The notes under the pieces: model-generated | Seen by the model: only the letters and a program-made list of their open reading frames with translations | Told to the model about the DNA's origin: nothing | The model's database searches: none | Program-made: the position numbers and the translations under genes | Part shown: one piece after another, positions 55,248 through 64,000 of the stretch | Layout: every line of letters begins with the position of its first letter | How positions within the stretch are numbered: position 1 is the stretch's first letter | Assembly: GCA_947579605.1 (NCBI GenBank) | Contig: OX388305.1 | Coordinates: forward strand, 40,145,955 to 40,209,954 | Reading direction: 5' to 3' | Length of the DNA stretch: 64,000 bases | DNA from: Athripsodes cinereus | Taxonomy: Eukaryota > Arthropoda > Insecta > Trichoptera > Leptoceridae

Positions 55248-57844
55248 TGTTTTGAATAATATGGATCGTGGTTTAGCCAGAAGTTTCTAATATGTTGGTT
55301 ATAACCAAGTTTGCCTGTAATTTTAATATCATGTAATTATTTTGAAAGTGACACGAGGAAAATTAGATGTGTTTACTTTCGATGAACTGCTCTGAATGTG
55401 ACACTCCAGATGATTAAAAAACAATGTAAGAGAGTAATAGGATTCAGCTGAATATTTACAAATTTAGTAAAAAGATCTGTTATATTTTGTTAAAATCATT
55501 TATTAAAAAAGGAAATAAATCAGACTCAGTACAAAAAACATTTATATAAAAGAAAATATCAAATAGGATACAACTTAACACAATAATATTATATTGCTTG
55601 AGAGTGATGCTGCGCCGAGATGATGTTCACAGCAACAGCAACACTGCAAATTAATTTCAAAAATATTGCAGCACCTAATTATCTATGTCTTGTGACATCA
55701 AACTAAAGAGTGAGGCTAATATTATTATTATTATGTAATACAATATGAGTACAACACTGAACACATTGTGAATAATGAATGGGTTCTAATCAATAGTGGG
55801 TGGACTTGTGCATAGGTTGTGTCTATACACATCCATCAAATCAACAATGCCAATAAATTGTCAACAGATTAGACTTCTATTGCATGTACATCACAGCATA
55901 AACCACAAATCGGGTAACCAGAATATTCATTGTCAATGTTTGATTGCATCTCATCAATGCTAAATGTCTTATATGTGATGTGTATGGATATTATTTTAAA
56001 TATTTTTCTCTGTATCGACAGAGTAGAATATGTGGTAGATATGGATGCACCTTATATGGCAACAATGTAATTCTCCACCTTGTCAGAGTGAAACATAAGA
56101 ATGGATATTGGAGGAGGGAGCGTCACTGACTATTTAATAATGTGGCCAAATTATTAAAAGAATAATTCACTGAGTAAAATACACATTACGTATACAACAC
56201 AAAGATAGATAGGTAAGTTATATATATGTAAGTATATCTTCATTATAGAGGAGTTTTAGCTTTCTTTGCACCTCTATGAATAAAAATAAATAATGAAACT
56301 GTAATAAATTATCCAAATGGTCAAATACAAGTTAAGCTTATAGTATTATTATGTAACGGATACAACAAGTAATTGAGAACAGGAAACATAATGATTCAAT
56401 GAATAACTTAATATTTATACTTGGATCAAGTTATTTTCTCTAGTAAAGTAAAAACTGGACGTTGCTGGTTTCTGTACACATATTTACATCCATATTCACA
56501 ACAAACGTTATCTCTGGATTAAATGAAAACTTAACACACAAAACAATATGTTCTATGGTGCACCTACACAGTATTTTAACAAAAAAAAAAAATATATAGT
56601 AGTAAATAAACTATCCAACACATCACTACTTGAGTATATTTATTATTCTATGCACATCACTATCTTTTTAATAACTATGTAACACTATAAAATGTCCCAA
56701 AATTGATTAAAAATAACCGGGAATAATTCTAGTCCGATTTAAAGTGGGAACAACTCTAATCTTATTGTTTGTTAGTAAGGTGTCATAGTTAGAGAATTTA
56801 TTTTGTTTATGAATATGGACATAAAATATTAATGTTTGTCATTCAATATAGTAATTGTTCCCTGCAGCCTGTGACCAGCAGTGCTCACTCCTCCGACATT
56901 TTTATTTATATTTGAAAACAAATGCCACCTTTCTTAAGGTGAATAATATATAATTAATAGACAACATTAATTAATATTTCGCGCATGGAAGGTACCTACT
57001 TATACAATAATATAATATTACATATCGTCATCTCCAAACACGTCGGCGCCACAACATGGCAACACGCAGGCTGACACATGTTGTGGGGCGTGAATCTAGT
57101 TAGTACAATTGTTGGCGCTTATCAATGTGTCAATAAACTACTGTACAATCCCAAAAATATCTGTTTTTAAAAAATCCATGTTAAAACTTTAAATTTATAA
57201 TAATCTTGTCATAATGTCGCCTGTAAAGTTATCTATCAGGAGATTGAATAGTGCGGCCAACTGCATCTTTGAGATCCTACAGTGATGTAGTGACACAGGT
57301 ATATATATATATTTATAAATAGATAGTTATATTATATGAGAATACTTAAAAATACAACATGATATTATCTTTATGTAGGTATATAAATATGTAAGAGTGT
57401 GGGTACCCTGGGATGGAACTACTTTAACTGGTGTTAGTTATTGTTATCTTGTTTTAATTTTCAGTAGTTGGGTTTGAGAAATTTTGCAATGAGAGGGTAG
57501 AAATAAGAAATTTTAAATTCCATTTTATATTTCATTATGGAATGGTTAAGCTGCCAATGCAATGCAATGCTATTCATCCATACTTCATTACAGTTTCTTG
57601 TAACTTGCGGTGGTGGCTGGGTACATCCTTGTATATGTGTATTGTGATACGTGTATGTATGTATATATTATGTATATGTACACTGGCAATGTTCCCTAAT
57701 TCCTATAATAAGAGTATTACACCTACGTAGGTATGTACTATACGTATATATATATATATCTAATATTGCACTGAATGATATACACACACATCTCTATCCT
57801 AACTAAACCTAATTACATACAACCAATGACATCGTTCTGTAAGT
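55248..57844. other. AT-rich intergenic DNA, no feature recognised
   Basis: About 2.6 kb between elements with no gene, RNA gene or clear repeat. TA runs at 57301 and 57740 are simple repeats. Confidence 0.5.
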
Positions 57845-58200
57845 GGGAGTGAAACTACACCATGTCAAATTTCGGCCAAAGTGACTTATAAACACAGTTT
57901 TGTAGTCCTTGTTATGCTCTTTTAAATGACATATTCATTTGTCTTGAAAATGAGTTATATTTTAAAATATCCACAAATAAAAAAAATATGTCTAATTTTA
58001 GTGAAAACAAAACAACGCCATTTTAATGCAATATTGTGAAATTTAAAAAAAATGTGAGATATGATTAATAGCAATCATTCACAATAATTTTTAAGAGTAA
58101 TATTGTGTCAATGTGAGAAGCAAATATAATTTTGTTGAAAAAATGTTGAACGGCCATACTGAAAAATGGCGTCCATTGAGATAGTGCAGTTTCACTCCGG
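57845..58200 (+). mobile_element. MITE, TIR GGAGTGAAACTACAC, copy 2 (uninterrupted)
   Basis: GGGAGTGAAACTACACCATG, AATTTCGGCCAAAGTGACTT, GCAATCATTCACAATAATTT, GAACGGCCATACTGAAAAAT, GTGCAGTTTCACTCCGG. 356 bp; reference for the insertion in copy 1. Confidence 0.9.
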
Positions 58201-58374
58201 CAAACGGATATATTATACATAACAACACTACGCACTCACTTCATTGAAAAAACATGCCATCTAAGATAATGACTGTTGGGGTGCGTGCTGTGTGCAGTTC
58301 CAAACATTCTAACACGTGATTGCCTACTACTGGCAATTTGTTTGAAAAATATAGCACTCTTACAATTTTCCATT

Positions 58375-58625
58375 TCACATCATCATCACCCTCAACACTC
58401 CTCTCGGGAGCACAAGTCAGAAACCAGCCTCCTCCATTCAGAGCGTCTCTGTACCAATCGCGTTCTCCCTTGACATTCCCTGCGTTCTGATGTTGTTGTC
58501 TTAGGAACGGTGTATTGTGAAAGAGGGACGCCCGGGCCGATGGAACCCTGGCGGACGGAAGAACAGCGCTCTTTTTGGCCAACTATCATTGGGCATCCTC
58601 AGAACATGACCCAGTCAGGACCATG
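58375..58625 (-). mobile_element. RTE-like LINE tail remnant, family D
   Basis: ATCATCATCA tail in antisense at left, CTCCTCTCGGGAGCACAAG, CAGAGCGTCTCTGTACCAAT, GGAACGGTGTATTGTGAAAG, AAGAACAGCGCTCTTTTTGG. Minus strand gives RRSEWRRLVSDLCSREE. Confidence 0.8.
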
Positions 58626-58935
58626 GGCTTTCCTGTGCCACATGGAGATTACAGATCTCACATAGTTCACTATTTTTTGTCATAGAAATATATACTTTAT
58701 TGTAATATATAAATAGCATATTTCTGCTTTATTATTTAATTTAGCCATTAAGTGCACAGTTGTGTTATGTATAATATCTTTACATAGCAATGTTTGTATT
58801 GAGTACCTACTTATTGAGTATAATAATATTGTATAGTACTGTACACTCTATGTGTTGGTAATAGATCAGTATGTATACGCAGATACCACCAATCTAACTA
58901 TCTATGTATGTATCTATGTATGTATATTTAAAAAA

Positions 58936-59103
58936 GTTACATCTGGGTTTTGTTATAAACCCAAATACAACGCTATACACCTTCCACAGTAAGCTAAAAG
59001 CTTGTGTTGTGAAAGAGGAGTTTGCTGGTACCTGGAATCGAACCACGTACCCCTTATTCTCGAGGCAGAAACTCTGCCTCCAGGCTACTGATGAACTCAA
59101 TAT
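58936..59103 (-). mobile_element. tRNA-derived SINE, family 2
   Basis: Inverted copy: GTTACATCTGGGTTTTGTTA, AGTAAGCTAAAAGCTTGTG, GGAATCGAACCACGTACCCC (B-box region), CCTCCAGGCTACTGATGAAC. Confidence 0.85.
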
Positions 59104-60025
59104 ATTATAGGCTAGTATGGACACGGTACAGGTAATTTTAAATTTGATTGAATTAGCCCGTTATGTTGTATTGGCACACATTTCACTCTTAGTACTGTCT
59201 ATAGTGGCTGATGACGTCACGCAATGTTCCGCCACGAGTGGACCTTTTTGTGGACTAAATGGTGATAAAAGCCTTAAAAAATCACATTTAAGAACATAAA
59301 AAACACCATAATTTTTCTCATTTTTTTACTATTTTTTGAGCCGAATTTTTTTGTTGTGAAAGTTCCCCAATGCAAGAGGACTTTGTAGAGCCTCCGCTCT
59401 CATCATCAGTCCAACGTTCAAAGTGAAAAAATAACACATAAATACAATGTTGTTATAATGAAATCATAACAATAATAATATTAGTGGAGATAATGTAAGT
59501 CAGTGGTAATCAACAATGGATTAATTAATATTAATTATTATTATTTATTATCTCATTAACAATGTGTATTTGAATATAATTTCTTCACTTTATGTTAGCC
59601 TGATGATGAGAGTGAAAGCTCTTGAAAGCCGTCTCACAATTGATATAGTCACTGTTGAAATACAACATATATGTATTTTATTTTTATTAATGGCAGATAT
59701 TTCACAGACACACAGCTATATAAAATGTACATACTTACTATATCTACACTTGCAAGTGTATTTCATATAGTAACAACTTTATATTTAGTGCATTCATGTA
59801 GAACATCTTTACCTCCCTGTTTCCATCCGTCCACAATGAGCTCTGAATATATTTTTTTTTGGGAGTCGATATTCCGACATCCTGGAAATGTGTACTGACT
59901 ATTTTGTACTTGGATGCCTATGGTATCTGCTCTCTCCTAAATTTCTGTATCGCTTATTTTGTGATATCATTACATTTTCATAATTTGCCTTAGCTGACAC
60001 CTTTGCAGTAAATATTGACAGTCCA
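59104..60025. other. Intergenic DNA, low-copy repeat blocks only
   Basis: GAGAGTGAAAGCTCTTGAAA (59609) is shared with 27317; AAAAGCCTTAA at 59269 with 29188. No gene seen. Confidence 0.4.
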
Positions 60026-60228
60026 GAGGCCTGAGTCAACAACACACTTTCGTCTCACGTTCCCGCTCCGTTAGCGTTCGGGTGCAGACGATGTTGCAAG
60101 CAAGTGTCAATTTCGTTGCTAAGATACACAATAGTTACGAAAATTAACACTTTGGCGCACCATCGTCTGCACCCGAACGCTAGCGGAGCGGGAACGTGAG
60201 ACGAAAGTGTGTTGTTGACTCAGGCCTC
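60026..60228. mobile_element. MITE with 68-bp near-perfect TIRs
   Basis: GAGGCCTGAGTCAACAACAC, ACTTTCGTCTCACGTTCCCG, CTCCGTTAGCGTTCGGGTGC, AGACGATG at the left is mirrored at the right with a single base difference seen (GTTAGC against GCTAGC). 203 bp. It abuts the TIR element at 60240 and has cut off its terminus. GC-rich compared with the surroundings. Confidence 0.9.
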
Positions 60229-60239
60229 AGTTACACACA

Positions 60240-60590
60240 TCAACAAGTCGAAATTTTCAAAAATTAGTAATTCATAAACTCAAATGTATCAATTCCATAA
60301 ATAAATAACTTTAGGAAATACACGGTTCCCTTTATATATTAATTATTAAGTAAATGAAAAAAAAAGTAATGCACCTATTTTCAATTCCACAAATAAATAT
60401 TTTGAATTGTTTAACTATTGAATGGAACAAAGATAACATAATGCCTCTACAAGTGCGATAATTATATGGTAAATTTCACTTTCTGTTGTGTTTATAAAGC
60501 ATAATATAAATATACCAAAATTACAAAAATGGCGATTTCTCCAATATAAGACATTTCAACTTGTAGAGTTGTGGAACTGGACCGTCAATA
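60240..60590 (-). mobile_element. TIR element, family GTCCAGTTCCACAAC
   Basis: Minus strand starts GGTCCAGTTCCACAACTCTA, CAAGTTGAAATGTC and runs to AAAATTTCGACTTGTTGATG, where the second TIR is cut by the MITE at 60026-60228. Same internal order as 15396-15826. Confidence 0.75.
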
Positions 60591-61285
60591 TATAAACAAT
60601 GTGTACCTACCTATAAAAAAATAAAATAATATCTAACATAGATTCTATGTGACACGAGGATGAGGAGGATGAGCTGGCCGACAATATACATACATATAAT
60701 TACAGAAGACAATATCAACAAATACATCGTACATACACACATACATAGATACCTGCATAATAATGTTGTTATCACTAATACTAATGTGTAGGTACAAATA
60801 CCTTTTCATGATCTTCTTCATTTAATATTTAGTTCTAAATTAATTATTTATTTCAAAATCACTAAGAGTCTCATTCCCATTTCAGTCACTGTCACTGACA
60901 TTATCACTGCTTCACTCTTACTTCACACTCTTGCTCCGTGTCCCATCTACACAGTCTTCTTATAATGCACCTCTTCTTGTATTCAGAGATATATATACAT
61001 ATATATAATATTATTTCATCAGAAGATACACTAGCTGGACACATTAGTAGCCACGCACGGTCAGGCATCTGAAATTATTGACACTATTAAATTTATACAA
61101 AACAAGAAAGTTTTTGCACAAAAATACTTATCACATAGTATTGCACTCCTCGCTATGCTTTAATCCATAATATATTTACCTATGCTGGCAACACCTTATA
61201 TGTCTGATATCCATAGATAAATAATGATGTATTTAAATTTTTTGTTATATCAAAACAAAGCCATTTTAACTTGAGGAGTTTAAAG
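60591..61285. other. AT-rich intergenic DNA downstream of the adhesion gene
   Basis: No exon, RNA gene or repeat recognised. Confidence 0.45.
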
Positions 61286-61287
61286 TA

Positions 61288-61678
61288 AGTCGGAGCAATA
61301 GTTAATGGAGATGACCCATGATAATTTTTAACAGTTATGTCCTGTCAACAAACGTGTGAGAAGGCATTCTGTTCCACAGATTAGGGACAGAAACAGAGAA
61401 AGCGCGGTCACCGTAACCGTCCCCTACTAAAAATGAATCAAGTTTCTATTTAATTGTCCTCAGACGTATCTATCATGGCTGCTGAAAATTGTTTACACGT
61501 GGAGACATTTGAATTCAAGCATGTAAATATTAACAGGACGTTATTATTCTTTTACATTTAGTTGGATTTTTCACCGTTATATCCGAAGCCTGTTAGTTAG
61601 AGTCCATTATATTGAGGTTTTACTGTGCTGAAAAATGACACATTGCGACATAGTGCAGTTTTGCTCCGACATACTAAA
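61288..61678 (+). mobile_element. Degenerate element resembling the GGAGTGAAAC MITE
   Basis: AGTCGGAGCAATAGTTAATG at the left and GACATAGTGCAGTTTTGCTC, CGAC at the right resemble the ends of the 57845 MITE with substitutions; CTGAAAAATG is shared near the right end. Low certainty; it lies in the presumed 3' region of the adhesion gene. Confidence 0.4.
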
Positions 61679-61821
61679 TGTGTGTGTTTTATTATTCATT
61701 ACTTCTCTTGAGTCTTTGGGATGGAATTATTGTTCCATTTGCTTGTCTTGTAAATAACTGAACTATGTAAAACATTGTATACAATACTATTAATAAAAGT
61801 TTATGTTGAATGCGAATACAT

Positions 61822-62010
61822 TTACCTGTGCAAGAGGAAGAGCTTCATTATGATGGATGTTCCCAGTAAACACGTGACAGTGGCCCCACTATGTGCTCCT
61901 CCATCACCATCTTGTCCGTGTCCCCCACTGCCTGTGCCCATCATGCCCCCCAGGTGACCCCCAGAACCTTCACCCACACCCCGTGTGTGAAACTGGAAGA
62001 TATCCGACAC
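61822..62010 (-). CDS. Last recognised exon of an Ig/FN3 cell-adhesion protein
   Basis: Minus strand after an acceptor TTATTATTGCAG (62022-62011) reads VSDIFQFHTR, finishing the last strand of a fibronectin-III domain. A Gly/Ser-rich linker (VGEGSGGHLGGMMGTG...) and a hydrophobic end CLLGTSIIMKLFLLHR with stop at 61822 follow. Such a layout (FN3, flexible linker, short hydrophobic tail) fits a GPI-anchored adhesion protein of the klingon/lachesin-like group, which acts in neuron or glia contacts. The tail is short and ends in charged residues, so GPI anchoring is uncertain. The stop overlaps a strong donor-like CAG|GTAAAT at 61825-61819, so a longer spliced form is possible. A minus-strand AATAAA lies near 61690. 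Confidence 0.75.
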   Translation of the reverse strand: MSDIFQFHTRGVGEGSGGHLGGMMGTGSGGHGQDGDGGAHSGATVTCLLGTSIIMKLFLLHR

Positions 62011-62165
62011 CTGCAATAATAAATATATAATCACACAGAGAAATATCTGCCATGCATACATGCCCATTATTAAATTAATCTGACCAATAGTTTTTCAGCT
62101 TGGAGTTCACCCCTCCCCCATTTGAAAGTGATTATTATTTTTTTCACAAACTACTACTACTACTA

Positions 62166-62312
62166 CACCATCACAGCATGTCCCACAAGTGGGGTAGCCA
62201 GCAAAACAGCTGCATGCATTGAATATGCAAGCTATCGTCTCTGTGCCAATAAAAAAATAAGACATTTAGGATGAGTGGCAAACCTCATCGCTGAATTTAT
62301 GTATTTATTATT
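62166..62312 (+). repeat. Dispersed repeat G, in intron
   Basis: CACCATCACAGCATGTCCCA, CAAGTGGGGTAGCCAGCAAA, GAGTGGCAAACCTCATCGCT. Lies in the 597-bp intron between the two adhesion-gene exons. Confidence 0.65.
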
Positions 62313-62607
62313 TATTCAAGCAAACATACGGCTTACGCCATTTACAAATATCAAAAAAATAAACAAAAAAACGTAAACGCCTTTGCACACACACACACAC
62401 AATGTGAGATGTAAAATGTTTTTCTTTTTTCGAATACCTGCATTTTACAGGACACTGGAAAACTTACGGAAAAGAGTGGGAGACCAATTCTTTACCGGGT
62501 ACTCCACAGTGTTTTTCATGAATGGATTAGTAAATTGACAAAGTAAAATTTAAATGAACTACGTCCATCTCTCTTCTTGATACAATCTCAGAGTGCAATG
62601 TACCAAC

Positions 62608-62784
62608 CTCATTCCAACCATATCTATTCTTGGCTTGGACAATAACTTCATATATAGCAGAGGGCCTGAGGCCTCGTATTTCATGAGAGACACGGTGAGT
62701 GAGCTGCCCCTCGCCCCCCTCCCCGCCCCCGGGACTGAGCTTCTCATCGTGCCACCTGCCTGGCTGTTGGAAGGATTCATTCAC
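62608..62784 (-). CDS. Fibronectin-III exon of the same adhesion protein
   Basis: Exon of exactly 59 codons. Acceptor TTTTGTATTCCAG ends at 62785; donor GAG|GTTGGT is at 62608/62607. Both junctions are phase 0, so it joins the downstream exon as WNE+VSDIFQF. It reads VNESFQQPGRWHDEKLSPGG, a Gly/Glu-rich loop, then HEIRGLRPSAIYEVIVQAKN and RYGWNE. The IRGLRP-YE--VQAKNRYGW pattern is the E-F-G strand region of an FN3 domain (L-P-t-Y-v-V-ak-N). The upstream Ig exons are not in the window, so they lie beyond position 64000 or in an unrecognised intron. The donor is weak (GTTGGT), but the frame continuity across it is good evidence. Confidence 0.8.
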
Positions 62785-63061
62785 CTGGAATACAAAACAA
62801 ATAATCTTCTACTGGCAGCTATCTGATGAACTAAGATTGTGTTAGAAATTATCTGTGGAAAAAGAATAAAGGATGCAAATAACAATGGTTCATAAGACAC
62901 AGGAAATGACAAGCAACGGATGGCTGAACTACACAAGGAAACAGTAATCCATGGTGATGAATGTGTGGAGGATTATATAAGTAGTTTGAATCTAGGTGAG
63001 GTGTGTAGGTAGTTATAATAGTTGTCAAACAATTTGCATCAACATCAATCACTTTAGATAT
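62785..63061. other. Intron sequence upstream of the FN3 exon
   Basis: No further exon recognised. Confidence 0.5.
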
Positions 63062-63261
63062 CTGTAGAGTTACTCTTGACAAAATCTAAATATGATCTTA
63101 ATCTTAATCATACGAAGTGCGAAGTGACTATTAGTCAAAAATACGTGAATACCAATCTCGGGGTAGCGGGGTATTTTTGACCATAGCCCCTTCCCGCGTC
63201 GTATGATTAAGATCAAGACTAGATCAAGTTCGTATTTAGATTGTGTGAAGAGTAGCCCTGC
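63062..63261. mobile_element. MITE, relative of 21780-21996
   Basis: CTGTAGAGTTACTCTTGACA, ATGATCTTAATC, ATACGAAGTGCGAAGTGACT; right side TCGTATGATTAAGATCAAGA, GAGTAGCCCTGC. Arms more diverged than in the 21.8-kb copy, so an older insertion. Confidence 0.8.
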
Positions 63262-63267
63262 TGTACC

Positions 63268-63600
63268 CCGGAGCGAAACTACACTATCTCAATGAACACC
63301 ATTTAATTTTTCAGTATGGCCGTTCAAAATTTTTTCAACAAAATTATATTTGCTTCTCATATGTTAGTTAACACGATATTACTCTAAAAAAATATTGTGA
63401 ATGATTGCTATTAATCAAAGCTAACACTTTTTTGAAAAATTTCACAATATTGCATCAAAATATATTTCGTTTTCAAGACAGATGAATATGTCATATAAAA
63501 GAGCATAACAAAGACTACAATACAAAGACAACAATTTAAAAAAAAATAAAAAAAATACTGTGTTTATAAGTCACTTTAGCATGGTGTAGTTTCACTCCGG
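63268..63600 (-). mobile_element. MITE, TIR CCGGAGTGAAACTACAC, copy 3
   Basis: Opposite orientation to copies 1 and 2: CCGGAGCGAAACTACACTAT at left, GGCCGTTCAAAATT, TGAATGATTGCTATTAATC, GTGTAGTTTCACTCCGG at right. A TA lies two bases outside the CCCCGG (63264-63265) and, after CG, outside the right end (63603-63604), fitting a TA duplication. Confidence 0.9.
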
Positions 63601-63719
63601 CGTATATATATATATATGTTGTTGATAAGTTTTTCGCGACGAGGTATGTATGTATTGATTGTCTTTGCGGACACATCGCGTATTTTTGTTTGGTGGTGAG
63701 CTTTCGAATGCGCTCGGGC

Positions 63720-64000
63720 ATCCATTGTCAAACCGACTGACTACTTTTTCTTCCTGAGTCTTTCGCTTCGCCTTAGAACCTGTGAAGATGTAGGGGTGGG
63801 GGTAGCAGTAGGGGGGTAAGATTGGACGGTGTCTCGTTGTTTTGTTCAACAACGCAGACAAATTTACGACGAAACAAAACAACGAGACACCGTCCAATCT
63901 TACCCCCCCTACTGCTACCCCCACCCCTACATCTTCACAGGTTCTAAGGCGAAGCGAAAGACTCAGGAAGAAAAAGTAGTCAGTCGGTTTGACAATGGAT
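63720..64000. repeat. Near-perfect palindrome, 127/128-bp arms, at the window edge
   Basis: 63720-63846 and 63873-64000 are reverse complements apart from one extra C/G in the poly-C/poly-G run (six G at left, seven C at right). The loop is 26 bp (63847-63872). The arms include CCATTGTCAAACCGACTGAC, GGGGTGGGGGTAGCAGTAGG and TTGGACGGTGTCTCGTTGTT. The window ends while the arms still match, so the outer limit is unknown. Could be a young foldback transposon or an inverted duplication. Confidence 0.95.

Noticed and set aside
62559..62780. Alternate minus-strand frame overlapping the FN3 exon
   Set aside because: The GTG-led frame gives the FN3 pattern and joins in phase to the next exon; this one does not.
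63592..63924. 110-codon minus-strand frame across the edge palindrome
   Set aside because: It runs through both arms and the loop of the hairpin and a simple TATATA repeat; no domain recognised.
1..64000. Bacterial-type features (operons, ribosome binding sites, riboswitches, terminators, replication origin), rRNA genes and viral insertions
   Set aside because: Nothing of this kind is visible; the sequence is insect-like nuclear DNA.

Overview
The window is AT-rich animal DNA with very few genes and a heavy load of transposon debris. It is eukaryotic: introns, non-LTR retrotransposon tails, tRNA-derived SINEs and TIR elements with TA or 8-bp target duplications are visible, and there is no operon structure. 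The dense GGTACC/TAGGTA/ACCTA motifs, the many RTE-like 'MYASETWTWLKKDE' retrotransposon tails and the 'CTAGCTGACCCGGCAA' repeat point to an insect. I favour a hemipteran (aphid-like) or lepidopteran genome, but cannot separate these from sequence alone.

Only two host genes are supported, both on the minus strand and both in the right third. (1) At 50849-52747 lies an intact, apparently single-coding-exon gene for a 632-residue protein with eight C2H2 zinc fingers, two basic stretches, two SUMO-consensus sites and an acidic C-terminus. (2) At 61822-62010 and 62608-62784 lie the last two recognisable coding exons of an immunoglobulin/fibronectin-III type cell-adhesion protein (klingon/lachesin-like). 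The rest of that gene must lie beyond the right edge. The first 50 kb show no convincing host gene.

The remainder is layered mobile-element remains. Non-LTR retrotransposons: at least five RTE-like tail families, called here A (GRPRTTWLDHVDQIL), B (GRPRIKWQDHLNQIL), C (RQLLKRINQHRANWIGH), D (RSEWRRLVSALCSR) and H (GRPQKRWVDDIVQ, seen in frameshifted pieces), plus CR1/jockey-type C-terminal fragments. Two tRNA-derived SINE families have three copies each. DNA-transposon derivatives include a hAT-type element with a perfect 8-bp target duplication (21513-22372), a pogo/Tigger-like element with TA duplication (39755-40477), a Mutator-like element with repeat-built TIRs and a 10-bp flanking duplication (11467-12147), a MITE family with TIR ATAGACCATTAAAGG (three copies, one split by nested insertions), a MITE family with TIR CCGGAGTGAAAC (three clear copies) and a TIR family GTCCAGTTCCACAAC (three copies). 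There are also isolated foldback elements.

Several elements sit inside others (9.3, 11.1, 15.6, 21.8, 26.3, 50.1 and 53.7-55.2 kb), so the order of insertion can be read. Two tandem arrays (80-bp period at 18.77 kb, 42-bp period at 40.79 kb) and a near-perfect 127/128-bp-arm palindrome running into the right window edge are the most striking structures. I do not see a new multi-gene system. The most interesting leads are the edge palindrome, the repeat-built TIR element, the three-level nest and a MITE family whose core keeps the same open frame in all three copies.
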